NCBI GenBank assembly: GCA_965178125.1
Contig: OZ237742.1
Coordinates: forward strand, 868,001 to 932,000
Reading direction: 5' to 3'
Length of the DNA stretch: 64,000 nt
DNA from: Bilabrum cf. latius
Taxonomy: Eukaryota > Bigyra: Bicosoecida > Bigyra > Bicosoecida
Positions 1 to 10,600 of the stretch are shown in pieces. The notes under the pieces were generated by a model that ran no database searches, was not told where the DNA came from, and saw only the letters and a list, made by a program, of their open reading frames with translations. The translations under genes were made by a program, and so were the position numbers. The stretch's first letter is position 1; each line of letters begins with the position of its first letter.

Positions 1-464
1 GCGGTCTCATGGCGTCAAGCGAGGAGGATGCCATGTCCGCAGGGTCTGATATTGGCGATGAGCTGTCATGCGCAGACATAGATGAAACATCATGTGACGT
101 TGGAGAAGAGCTGGGAGAGAAGGAGGGCGCCAAGCTGGGATGGGAGGCCGGGTTCAGGGTCGGAGGGTACGTGGGTGGCGAGATCGGCAGGCGGGCGGGA
201 GCAAAGGCTGGCACTGAGCATGGCAGTGAAGTAGCATACAACATCGCTTCCGATCACTTCGATGGAAGTGACAATACATGTATGGGCGAAGCAAGTGGGT
301 GGGCCTAGGAAGGCTTTCTGGACAAGCAGGGCAAGGACAAGGCGTGGCTGGCGCAGCTGTGCAAGGACAAGCCGTGGCTGGATTACAAAGAGATTGTGTG
401 GTATTGGGATGAGCAGGAGAGAGAAGAGAAGCAGTCCGAGGAAGCCCCGTCCAAGGAAGCGTGA
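1..464 (+). CDS. Tandem-array mitochondrial protein, copy 0 (3' part only)
   Basis: The C-terminal part of a gene whose start lies left of the window; the first complete codon begins at base 3. The frame passes through TAG at 306-308 and ends at TGA 462-464. Visible are an acidic stretch, then the glycine-zipper-like segment (repeated G-x3-G, around WEAGFRVGGYVGGEIGRRAG), then a conserved tail with QGKDKAWLAQLCKDKPWLDY and a lysine/glutamate-rich end. It is nearly identical to the end of copy 2 (3044-4252) and less similar to copies 1 and 3. Under the standard code it would stop at 308 and lose the tail that every other copy keeps, which argues that TAG is read as an amino acid. Function unknown; see the complete copies. 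Confidence 0.8.
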
Positions 465-1149
465 TGGGCTCACTGGCACCTTGGGATGCAGCAGCCTGCG
501 TTCCATGACCGGTCTTGCACTGGCCAATTCTGTACAATGTGGTAAACTACTCGCCATCCTTGCCCGAGCAAGGTCCCTCGATCTAGCACCTCACCACCTC
601 ACCCATAGCCACAGCATATCAGCGGCCTACTCCCTCCACCTGCTGGTGGTGTGTGCCAGAGGCAGGCCCTCAGCGCCTCGACTTGTTGAGTGCACACGGG
701 ACGCCAAGGACATGGAGGAGGAGGATGATACCCTTGCAGGGCTGAGGCTGGTCATTGCTAGCCACTGTGCAGCCGCGCCAGTGCCAGTCCGCATCAGGCT
801 CACCGGCCAGGCCGGGACCAGCCAGCCAGCCAGGCAGTCCAACAGCTCGGCGGTAAATGCACGCAACAACGCCGAGCGGAGCGAGGTCCTCGAGCCGTCC
901 CGAACACACACCACTGGCAGAAGCCAAACCAGAGACTGTGAGTGTACAAGAAACGATTTCGATTCATATCATTCGATTTGGTCTGAATGCTCCATCTGTT
1001 GCCTAGAATCGAATCACAGTTGAATAGAGATGATCTGCTGCGACTTGATGATGCTCGCTCCTCGCCGATCCTCGCAGTGCCTGTGTTATCCCACCACAGG
1101 CAAGCTACTTGCGATCGCGTCCTTGTCACGTTGTCGAAATAGCATCATC
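465..1149 (+). other. Spacer between tandem copies 0 and 1
   Basis: No independent gene is supported. The spacer is nearly identical in the next two units (2359-3043, 4253-4937) and must hold the promoter of the following copy. An in-frame upstream ATG at 1030 would add 40 residues to copy 1. Long antisense ORFs here occur in every unit only because the DNA is duplicated. Confidence 0.6.
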
Positions 1150-2358
1150 ATGCGGATCGGCATCGACACTCTAGCCCGACACGCCGGTCGAAGGATGGCT
1201 CAAGCAATCAAGGGCAGGACAGCCAGCGGCATGATGATGATGCCTCGCCAGCTCTGCATGCGGTCCATCGCCGGATCGGCCAGAGCTCTCCATACCATTG
1301 ACACGCCCCAGCATGACCCGCACACCGAGCCACATCTAGACTCGCAAGACGCCCAAAGCCCGGTCGTCGACCTCCCAAGCCCAGGCAGCCAGGACCACGT
1401 GATGCAGGCGGCCAGCCAGGCCCTGGGCTCCCTGCAAGAGGCATCAGCCAGCGCCAGCGAGGCTGTGGCACGCATGGATGCATTCGTCGCCGCCGCCGAG
1501 ACAGCCGCGCCCGCCCATCAGGCGCTGGCGGCGGCCGAGGAGGCGGTGCGGGCGTCGATGAAATGCATGGAGCTGGACGGGAAGGCGAGCATGGCGGTTG
1601 ATCCAGGTGCGGCCAGCTCTGTGGGCCAGTATGTGGATGCGCTGGGCCCGGCGGAGGATGCGCTGAGGCAGGTGCGTGCGTCGGCAGAGAAGGCGGGCGC
1701 TGCTGCGGATGCGATGCTTCGTCACATGGAGGGTCTGGGCATGGAGGCGAGCCGGGCGGCGGGGGAGGAGGCCGGCAGTGGGGTGCTGTCTTGGGAAGAT
1801 GGGGACGAGGATGAGAAGGAAAAGGTAGAGGAAGAAATCAATTCAGCAATTAACGATGTATTGATGCTCAAATGCGAGCAGCGAGGATACGAGTGCGGTC
1901 TCATGACGTCAAACGTGTTTCATGCCTAGGATATTGGGTCTGATATTGGCGACCAGCTGTCATGCGCAGACATAGATGAAACATCATGTGAGGTAGGAAG
2001 AGAGCTGGGAGAGAAGGAGGGCGCCAAGCTGGGATGGGAGGCCGGGTTCAGGGTCGGAGGGTACGTGGGTGGCGAGATCGGCAGGCGGGCGGGAGCAGAG
2101 GCGGGCGCTGAGCATGGCAGTGTAGTAGCCTACAATGTTGGTTGGGAGCGGCGCTAGGATTGCAACAAGGACTTTATGAGTGCCGGCGAGTCGTCCGCTT
2201 TCAAAGGTTGGCATGATAAGCAGGGCAAGGACAAGGCGTGGCTGGCGCAGCTGTGCAAGGACAAGCCGTGGCTGGACTACGAAGAGATTGTGGAGTATTG
2301 GGATGAGCAGGAGAGAGAAGAGAAGCAGTCCGAGGAAGCCCCGTCCAAGGAAGCGTGA
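1150..2358 (+). CDS. Tandem-array predicted mitochondrial protein, copy 1
   Basis: Predicted 402 residues. The first 50 residues are rich in Arg, Ala, Ser and Met with almost no acids and end in RALHT, like a mitochondrial presequence; import is inferred. Residues about 70-220 are alanine-rich and helical in character, with regularly placed acids and lysines (possible coiled coil). A glycine-zipper-like block follows near residues 295-320, then the tail with QGKDKAWLAQLCKDKPWLDY. Two in-frame TAGs (1927-1929, 2155-2157) are crossed before TGA at 2356-2358; the downstream frame matches the tail of all sister copies. ATG 1150 is chosen because it begins the presequence-like segment; ATG 1030 is also in frame. 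No known family recognised. Confidence 0.75.
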
Positions 2359-3043
2359 TGGGCTCACTGGCATCTTGGGATGCAGCAGCCTGCGTTCCAT
2401 GACCGGACTTGCACTGGCCAATTCTGTACAATGTGGCAAACTACTCGCCATCCTTGCCCGAGCAAGGTCCCTCGATCTAGCACCTCACCACCTCACCCAT
2501 AGCCACAGCATATCAGCGGCCTACTCCCTCCACCTGCTGGTGGTGTGTGCCAGAGGCAGGCCCTCAGCGCCTCGACTTGTTGAGTGCACACGGGGCGCCA
2601 AGGACATGGAGGAGGAGGATGATACCCTTGCAGGGCTGAGGCTGGTCATTGCTAGCCACTGTGCAGCCGCGCCAGTGCCAGTCCGCATCAGGCTCACCGG
2701 CCAGGCCGGGACCAGCCAGCCAGCCAGGCAGTCCAACAGCTCGGCGATAAATGCACGCAACAACGCCGAGCGGAGCGAGGTCCTCGAGCAATCTCGAACA
2801 CACACCACTGGCAGAAGCCAAATCAGAGACTGTGAGTGTACAAGAAACGATTTCGATTCATATCATTCGATTTGGTCTGAATGCTCCATCTGTTGCCTAG
2901 AATCGAATCACAGTTGAATAGAGATGATCTGCTGCGACTTGATGATGCTCGCTCCTCGCCGATCCTCGCAGTGCCTGTGTTATCCCACCACAGGCAAGCT
3001 ACTTGCGATCGCGTCCTTGTCACGTTGTCGAAATAGCATCATC
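2359..3043 (+). other. Spacer between tandem copies 1 and 2
   Basis: Near-identical duplicate of 465-1149; nothing additional seen. The alternative in-frame start for copy 2 is ATG 2924. Confidence 0.6.
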
Positions 3044-4252
3044 ATGCGGATCGGCATCGACACTCTAGCCCGACACGCCGGTCGAAGGATGGCTCAAGCA
3101 ATCAAGGGCAGGACAGCCAGCGGCATGATGACGATGCCTCGCCAGCTCTGCATGCGGTCCATCGCCGGATCGGCCAGAGCTCTCCATACCATTGACACAC
3201 CCCAGCATGACCCGCACACCGAGCCACATTCAGACTCGCAAGACGCCCAAAGCCCGGTCGTCGACCTCCCAAGCCCAGGCAGCCAGGACCACGTGATGCA
3301 GGCGGCCAGCCAGGCCCTGGGCTCCCTGCAAGAGGCATCAGCCAGCGCCAGCGAGGCTGTGGCACGCATGGATGCATTCGTCGCCGCCGCCGAGACAGCC
3401 GCGCCCGCCCATCAGGCGCTGGCGACGGCCGAGGAGGCGGTGCGGGCGTCGATGAAATGCATGGAGCTGGACGGGAAGGCGAGCATGGCGGTTGATCCAG
3501 GTGCGGCCAGCTCTGTGGGCCAGTATGTGGATGCGCTGGGCCCGGCGGAGGATGCGCTGAGGCAGGTGCGTGCGTCGGCAGAGAAGGCGGGCGCTGCTGC
3601 GGATGCGATGCTTCGTCACATGGAGGGTCTGGGCTTGGAGGCGAGCCGGGCGGCGGGGGAGGAGGCCGGCAGTGGGGTGCTGTCTTGGGAAGATGGGGAT
3701 GAGAAGCAGAAGGAAAAGGTAGAAGATATCATATTCGATAAAATCTATCACCGACTAGAAGTGAAGTGCGAGCAGCAGGGATACGCGTGCGGTCTCATGG
3801 CGTCAAGCGAGGAGGATGCCATGTCCGCAGGGTCTGAGATTGGCGATGAGCTGTCATGCGCAGACATAGATGAAACATCATGTGACGTTGGAGAAGAGCT
3901 GGGAGAGAAGGAGGGCGCCAAGCTGGGATGGGAGGCCGGGTTCAGGGTCGGAGGGTACGTGGGTGGCGAGATCGGCAGGCGGGCGGGAGCAAAGGCTGGC
4001 ACTGAGCATGGCAGTGAAGTAGCATACAACATCGCTTCCGATCACTTCGATGGAAGTGACAATACATGTATGGGCGAAGCAAGTGGATCGGCCTAGGAAG
4101 GCTTTCTGGACAAGCAGGGCAAGGACAAGGCGTGGCTGGCGCAGCTGTGCAAGGACAAGCCGTGGCTGGATTACAAAGAGATTGTGTGGTATTGGGATGA
4201 GCAGGAGAGAGAAGAGAAGCAGTCCGAGGAAGCCTCGTCCAAGGAAGCGTGA
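3044..4252 (+). CDS. Tandem-array predicted mitochondrial protein, copy 2
   Basis: Predicted 402 residues with the same order as copy 1: presequence-like N-terminus, alanine-rich helical middle, glycine-zipper block and lysine/acid tail. One in-frame TAG (4094-4096) is crossed; TGA is at 4250-4252. Its last 100 codons match copy 0 far better than copy 1 or 3, including the segment HFDGSDNTCMG found only in copies 0 and 2. This suggests unequal exchange or duplication of a two-unit block. Function unknown. Confidence 0.78.
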
Positions 4253-4937
4253 TGGGCTCACTGGCACCTTGGGATGCAGCAGCCTGCGTTCCATGACCGG
4301 ACTTGCACTGGCCAATTCTGTACAATGTGGCAAACTACTTGCCATCCTTGCCCGAGCAAGGTCCCTCGATCTAGCTCCCCACCACCTCACCCATAGTCAC
4401 AGCATATCAGCGGCCTACTCCCTCCACCTGCTGGTGGTGTGTGCCAGAGGCAGGCCCTCAGCGCCTCGACTTGTTGAGTGCACACGGGGCGCCAAGGACA
4501 TGGAGGAGGAGGATGATACCCGTGCAGGGCTGAGGCTGGTCTTTGCTAGCCACTGTGCAGCCGCGCCAGTGCCAGTCCGTATCAGGCTCACCGGCCAGGC
4601 CGGGACCAGCCAGCCAGCCAGGCGGTCCAACAGCTCGGCGATAAATGCACGCAACAACGCCGAGCGGAGCGAGCACCTCGAGCCGTCCCGAACACACACC
4701 ACTGGCAGAAGCCAAATCAGAGACTGTGAGTGTATGAGAAACGATTTCGATTCATATCGTTCGATTTGGTCTGAATGCGCAATCTGTTGCCTCGAATCGA
4801 ATCACAGTGGAATAGAGATGATCTGCTGCGACTTGATGATGCTCGCTCCTCGCCGATCCTCGCAGTGCCTGTGTTATCCCACCACAGGCAAGCTACTTGC
4901 GATCGCGTCCTTGTCACGTTGTCGAAATAGCATCATC
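4253..4937 (+). other. Spacer between tandem copies 2 and 3
   Basis: Near-identical duplicate of 465-1149. The TGA just upstream of the ATG at position 1030 (and its copy at 2924) is GGA here, so a plus frame is open from 4050 into copy 3. I treat that as incidental, because the other two spacers are closed. Confidence 0.55.
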
Positions 4938-6131
4938 ATGCGGATCGGCATCAACACTCTAGCCCGACACGCCGGTCGACGGATGGCTCAAGCAATCAAG
5001 GGCAGGACAGCCAGCGGCATGATGACGATGCCTCGCCAGCTCTGCAAGCGGTCCATCGCCGGATCGGCCAGAGCTCTCCATACCATTGACACACCCCAGC
5101 ATGACCCGCACACCGAGCCACATCCAGACTCGCAAGACGCCCAAAGCCCGGTCGTCGACCTCCCAAGCCCAGGCAGCCAGGACCACGTGATGCAGGCGGC
5201 CAGCCAGGCCCTGGGCTCCCTGCAAGAGGCATCAGCCAGCGCCAGCGAGGCTGTGGCACGCATGGATGCATTCGTCGCCGCCGCCGAGACAGCCGCGCCC
5301 GCCCATCAGGCGCTGGCGGCGGCCGAGGAGGCGGTGCGGGCGTCGATGAAATGCATGGAGCTGGACGGGAAGGCGAGCATGGCGGTTGATCCAGGTGCGG
5401 CCAGCTCTGTGGGCCAGTATGTGGATGCGCTGGGCCCGGCGGAGGATGCGCTGAGGCAGGTGCGTGCGTCGGCAGAGAAGGCGGGCGCTGCTGCGGATGC
5501 GATGCTTCGTCACATGGAGGGTCTGGGCTTGGAGGCGAGCCGGGCGGCGGGGGAGGAGGCCGGCAGGGGGGTGCTGCCTTGGGAAGATGGGGATGATAAG
5601 GAAACGGAAGAGGTAGTGGAACAAATCAATTCAGCAATCGACCATGTATTGAAGCTCAAATGCGAGCAGCGAGGGTACGCGTACGGACTTGGGGCCTCAA
5701 GCGAGGAAGATGCCGAAGAAATTGGGTCTGAGATTGGCGATGAGCTGTCAAGCGCAGACATAGACGAAACATCATGTGAGGTTGGAGAAGAGCTGGGAGA
5801 GAAGGAGGGCGCCAAGCTGGGATGGGAGGCCGGGTTCAGGGTCGGAGGGTACGTGGGTGGCGAGATCGGCAGGCGGGCGGGCGCAAAGGCTGGCGCTGAG
5901 CATGGCAGTGAAGTAGCATACGAAGTCGGTGACAGTCTACGCTACGATGAGAACAAGCATTACATGGGAATTGGAAAGTGGTCCGCTGTTGAAGGTTGGC
6001 AGGACAAGCAGGGCAAGGACAGGGCGTGGCTGGCGCAGCTGTGCAAGGACAAGCCGTGGCTGGACTACGAAGAGATTGTGGAGTATTGGGATGAGTAGGA
6101 GGCGGATAAAAATCAGTCCAATGAGACGTAA
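4938..6131 (+). CDS. Tandem-array predicted mitochondrial protein, copy 3 (last)
   Basis: Predicted 397 residues and the most diverged C-terminus of the array. The frame crosses TAG at 6096-6098, exactly where the other copies have CAG after EYWDE. This is a direct within-genome Gln/TAG correspondence by one C-to-T change. The copy ends at TAA 6129-6131, earlier than the TGA of its sisters, with a shortened tail. Presequence-like N-terminus, alanine-rich middle and glycine-zipper block are intact, so I regard it as functional. If TAA were also sense, the frame would run into a non-homologous stretch, so TAA is taken as the stop. Confidence 0.72.
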
Positions 6132-6279
6132 CAGCTTGGGCTGATATATCATCGGGTAGTTTTGGTTTGTAGACGCGCTATGCTTGTATGAGCGGGCAGG
6201 CGGATGCGATGTTGTTCTCAATATCAAGCGACGTGCAAGCTGTTCATGCCTAATACGAACGAGCTGTTCAAATACACCC

Positions 6280-7482
6280 TCATATGGCACCGCCCAGCAT
6301 GGTTTCTACAACAAGGAACAACACGGCGGCGTTCGGCACGACTCTGATGAGGTGAGCTGGCATGCCCCCGTAGAGACCAGCCATCCCCTCCTCCCTCGCG
6401 ACTCGGACCAGGCAGTGCGCCACCCCGCGGTACCTCGCCTTGCTCCCAGACTCCCTCTGTTCCCTCATTCTAGTGCGGATCACTTCCTGGGGATAAACCG
6501 AAGCCGCGGCCACCAGCTTGGCCCCCGCCCCGAGCACAACTGCCTCAAGCCCACCGAATCGGTGCGCGGCGCGCGCCTGGGCTGGGGTCATGCCCTTCGG
6601 TGAAAGAGAAGAATATCCAGCTGTAGTGGTGCTGGCAGTGGCAAGGCCACCCTCGGTCATGGACACGTCTGGGTACTTGACGTGCAGGTAGCCCGCCTTG
6701 AGCTGCTGGTACAGAGCGAACTGAATCATGGATTCCGCAGCCCCGAGATACGACGCCGTTAGGCCTCTATAGAATCCAGTTATACCTTCCTCTTTGTAAA
6801 TTGACTTGAACGCGTGCCACAAGCCAGTGTAGTTAGTTCGTTTAGCCGCGGTGGACAGCCATCTTCGCCGCAGTACTGCTAGAGGGCCGACACCATCACC
6901 GCGTATCCCCTATCGCCACGTTGAAACAGTTAAATGCTGAGAAGCACGCAATTGCGATGGTATCTGGGATTCTACTGCGCTTGAGCGGCACAGTCTGCCT
7001 GTAGCAGTGCTGAACGAGCGTTTGCTGTTGCCGCCCGCTTTACTCCATTTGGCTACGCCAAGGCTTTCTGCATCCTGCTAAAGCTATAATCGCGTCTTGA
7101 CAACCCAGATAGGAGACGTAGCTGTTGCTGCAGCAAAACTTCCGATGCACGCAGCCAATGCGTGCTGTGTTGTGCCAATGATGCCAACTGATGCGAGTGC
7201 TTGCTTGGTTTTGTTGTATGCGTAGAACTAGCAGGCCCGAGCAGGGCCTACTCCAATGATAGAAGCGCCAACTCCTCGAAAGAGGCCTATTGGCCCCTCT
7301 TGCTTGACGATCTATCGCAAGATTCGGTCAACGCGCATGTTCCTTACTTCTGCAGTCACTCCAGCGGATTGCTGCCTCGTCTTGACTATCTCCAGCCAGT
7401 TAGTGGATATTGCTGCAGCTGTTCCACCAATTAGGCCGGCAAAGAAGTGGTCCATGTCGGATGGCTTCTTGGAGGAGGCCAT
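6280..7482 (-). CDS. Mitochondrial carrier, pyrimidine-nucleotide type (SLC25A33/36, Rim2-like)
   Basis: Single exon, 400 residues, from ATG 7482 to TGA 6280-6282. Three carrier repeats are visible: HFFAGLIGGTAAA with LEIVKTRQQ, then SPIWVVKTRL followed by TAG, then SVYPQEVIRTRMREQ. The Trp in PIWVVKTR, the ASYLGAAES stretch and the YPQEVIRTR...EEG end fit the pyrimidine nucleotide carriers (Rim2, SLC25A33/36) better than ADP/ATP or phosphate carriers. TAG at 7084-7086 falls on the signature glutamine of KTRLQ. Other in-frame TAGs lie at 7312, 7228, 7078 and 6910. Repeats two and three are separated by an unusual Arg/Ser-rich insertion of about 70 residues, which could hide an unrecognised intron. 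Family known to exchange (deoxy)pyrimidine nucleotides across the inner mitochondrial membrane; substrate here is inferred. Confidence 0.82.
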
Positions 7483-7617
7483 GGTGGAAGTGATGAGCCG
7501 CAAAGTGCAACCGCGGCATGACCGGAACCACCCGGTCTGGGCACATCCCCCTCCGAGGCTCTTAGTTGTGATCGAAGCAGCGTATGAGAAGCTATACGCA
7601 GCAAATGAATTCAAACT

Positions 7618-10600
7618 TCACATGCCTGGTGGGGCGCTGCTGGCAGCTGCGGACGCAGGTTTCGCCACGGGCACCTTGTCGTCCCCAGCTGCAGCAGCCC
7701 CACCACCTGCACTTGCTGATGCTGCCGGCCGTCCATCACTGTCCCGTCCCTTCAACTTTACTCCCTTATCCTCCACCTTACTTTCTACGTCTGGTCTCCC
7801 CGCTGCCTCCACCAGCCCAAATGCTCTCTTATTGTTGGCCTCGAGTTGGGCGAGCGGGACCCCCATCTCGATCCCTTCGAACCGAGCGACTGCTCGGTAC
7901 AAAGGGAGCACCAACGCGGTCGCAAATCCGGAGGAACTCCTAGGCTTGGGCACCGGGCCCTTTCTGTCATTCATGGGCCCGATGGGCAGCTCCCTCTCCT
8001 TCTCCTAGTCCCCCTGCAGCCAGAACTCCTGGGTCACCAGGTCCGTCCAACGGGTGTTGAGTGTCCAGTCCCTCGCCGGGTTGGAGATGTCAAAGGCGTG
8101 CAGGATGGCACCCATGAAAAGCGACTCGTCCTTCGAACCGAACTCAACGGCTAATTTTTGAGAGACCCCCTCGCCATCGGCGCCCGCCCCAGGACCCCCA
8201 CCCTCGCTTTCCCCTGCCTCCACTTCTGCTTCGATTCGATCCAGTGCGTCCTCCAGCGCGCCAACCATCTGGAAGTGCCCCGCGTTATCCGTGTGCAGAA
8301 CCATAGAGGTGATCAGCTTGCGGCACTGCGCGTGCGTGGAGGGGTCGTGGCACGCGTCACCGAGCACGTCGGCATCGGAGCAGTCCCTCATGAGGAAGAA
8401 GAGCGTGGCGCAGTGCATGTTCTCCAAGGGACTCTGGTCGTTGTACCTCAGAGCAAGGTCGTGCTGAGTCGCAGTCAGGAAGGGGTTGTTCACCCCGAGG
8501 TGGCCAGCGTCGTGCGTGGCTGCGGCCAGCACCATGCACAACGAGGACCGCGGGTTGATGTGTTCCCTCAGCTTGCCCCCGCACAGCCCAAATAGCACAC
8601 CCATGGTCACATCGGCAGCATGCAACGCGTTGTGGTAGGGATTGGCCCTAGAGTAGCGGCTCGCGATCTCGCGGCCGAGGTTCCGGGCCGTGGTCGGCTT
8701 GATCCCGAACTTGCCGGCACCAGCCACCTCCATGAGCCCGCCGTAGCATGCAGCGACCAACGTCTCGTGCCCCACGCTCCTCCCCTTGGATCGGCCACCC
8801 GCCAGTTCCTCCAGCGACCAAGACATGAATCGCATGCCCAGCTCATCGTCTTCCTCCCCGCACCACCCAGACGACGCCACGGCGTGCCCGGACGAGGCCA
8901 GCCGGTGCCCCATGGATTCCAGTCGCTCGATCGTCTCTTTGCTCCTTTGGCCCGGGCCATGCAAGCAAGACTGGTCCGGGACGTACGTCTCCTTCACCCT
9001 GTTCCACATCATCTCCGCAGCGCTCTCGTCGGATGCTGACAGCCCGTGCATCCGCAGGATTACCCGGTTGGCCTCAAATATGTCAAACCCAAGCCAGTTG
9101 TTCCATCCGGGGCTCAGCACCTCCTTCTCCTGCTGCGCGATGGGCAGTTCGTACTGCATCGCAGCATCCCGAAGGGCGGGCATGGCCATACTCTCAGTGT
9201 GGAATATGATGCCTTCCGCGTGGACGCGCACGGCAGTCGCGGAGGAGCGTCGCCTGTCAGACACGCTCGTAGTGGAGGAAGCCGACCCGCGCGCCGCTCT
9301 GCCGGTGGACGAGCTCCTGCCCATGGCTGCCTTGAGCCTTCGTTTCGTACCTGCGATGCCTTTCTGGTAATCCTTATCACCACCAGCAGCAGCAGTAGCA
9401 GCGGCATCGTCGTTGCCACCGGCGGTACCTTGGTCACCGGACTTGTTCTCTAGCCCCGGCGGCTTGCCTCCGCCGAGCATGCTGCCCATCCGCATCACCT
9501 TGCCCACCAACTTGCCAACTGCCCGGAACTTTTCCTTTCCCGACAGCCTCACGCCGTACAATACGCCCTTGGATTGCTGCGTGGAAGTCGTCTGCTGCTC
9601 GAGAAAGGAGCGGGTGCGGCTGTCGATAGCAAAGGGCATCGAGGCTATCTCCATGTCGAGCGACGATCTCTTCCTGTGGATGCGGGCCTCCGATAGGCTA
9701 TCGCGCCTCGTTCTCGGCGTTGCAACTTCGGAGGGAGCTTCCACGAGCGGCTGGGCAAAGTTGTAAGGTGTAGTGCCTGCAAGCGGTCCGGCGCTGTGGA
9801 ACGAGGAAGTCTTGGAGTAGGCGCGGCCCCCTGAGGAATCGATATACTCTGCCGCCAGGACGTTTACTAGTGCGGCGAGGAGAGCGACGTCTTCTCCCGT
9901 GAAGGAGAGAGCGCTGCTACTGCTGTTACCGGCTGCACTTTCGCTGCCGCCTTCTCGTGCGACATTGGGCGCTCGACTCTTGCGCATGCCTGTGCGCCCA
10001 TCCTGTGGGGACTGTCCAGTCTATAGACCATCTCCCTGCGAAGCCGCGGAAGAAGCAGCGGCCTGGTCGCCTGTGCTTGCCTCCTTCCTCTCTGGAATAT
10101 CCGCGCTCCTGGATGGTGGATGGGCGCGCACGGCATCCGATCGGCGGTATGACACGCCAAAATCGGACGTTCGTCGCGGTCCGCGCGGCCTTGTTTGCTT
10201 CCCTGGCCCAAACAGACTGTGCTACAGCACTGTGCTTGCGGACTGCTGGCGGGTCATGACGGACTTCGATCCGCCAGTACCCGCGCCTGCGCCTGCACAC
10301 CCGAGCGTTTCTTGCTCCTGCTGCATGCGCAGCCGGAGCAGCCGCCTAGGCGCGGCGCCTCCACTTTTAGGTTCCGTAATTGCACCCCTGGTGCTCCGTG
10401 GCGTCGTGCGACCGCTTTCACCACCCCCTAGAGAATGGGACGCAGGCACACTGGGGGTCGGTGTGGGCAAGCCAAGCGAGGGCACGCTCACCCGCCTTCC
10501 CTGCGCCGAGACGATCTCGATCATACCACCGAGCCCGGGCCTGCTGAAAGTAGACCTCGCATCCAACGAGCTGCCCCGGCTTGTTCCCTGGCCGGAGTCC

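Larger units (their letters stand above)
1..6131 (+). repeat. Tandem gene array, period 1,894 bp
   Basis: The same gene plus spacer recurs at a spacing of 1,894 bp: the start codons used here lie at 1150, 3044 and 4938, exactly one period apart. The window opens inside a further copy. Units are almost identical over the spacer and the first two thirds of the gene; differences concentrate in the last third. The array ends after 6131, where the next gene is unrelated. Confidence 0.95.

Noticed and set aside
90-557. Minus-strand ORF of 155 codons in the tandem repeat, present in every unit
   Set aside because: It is antisense to the real gene, has the mirrored composition, and recurs only because the DNA is duplicated.
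4050-4937. Continuous upstream extension of copy 3 giving a 682-residue product
   Set aside because: It translates the C-terminal coding region of copy 2 in another frame plus the spacer; the same frame is closed by TGA in the other units.
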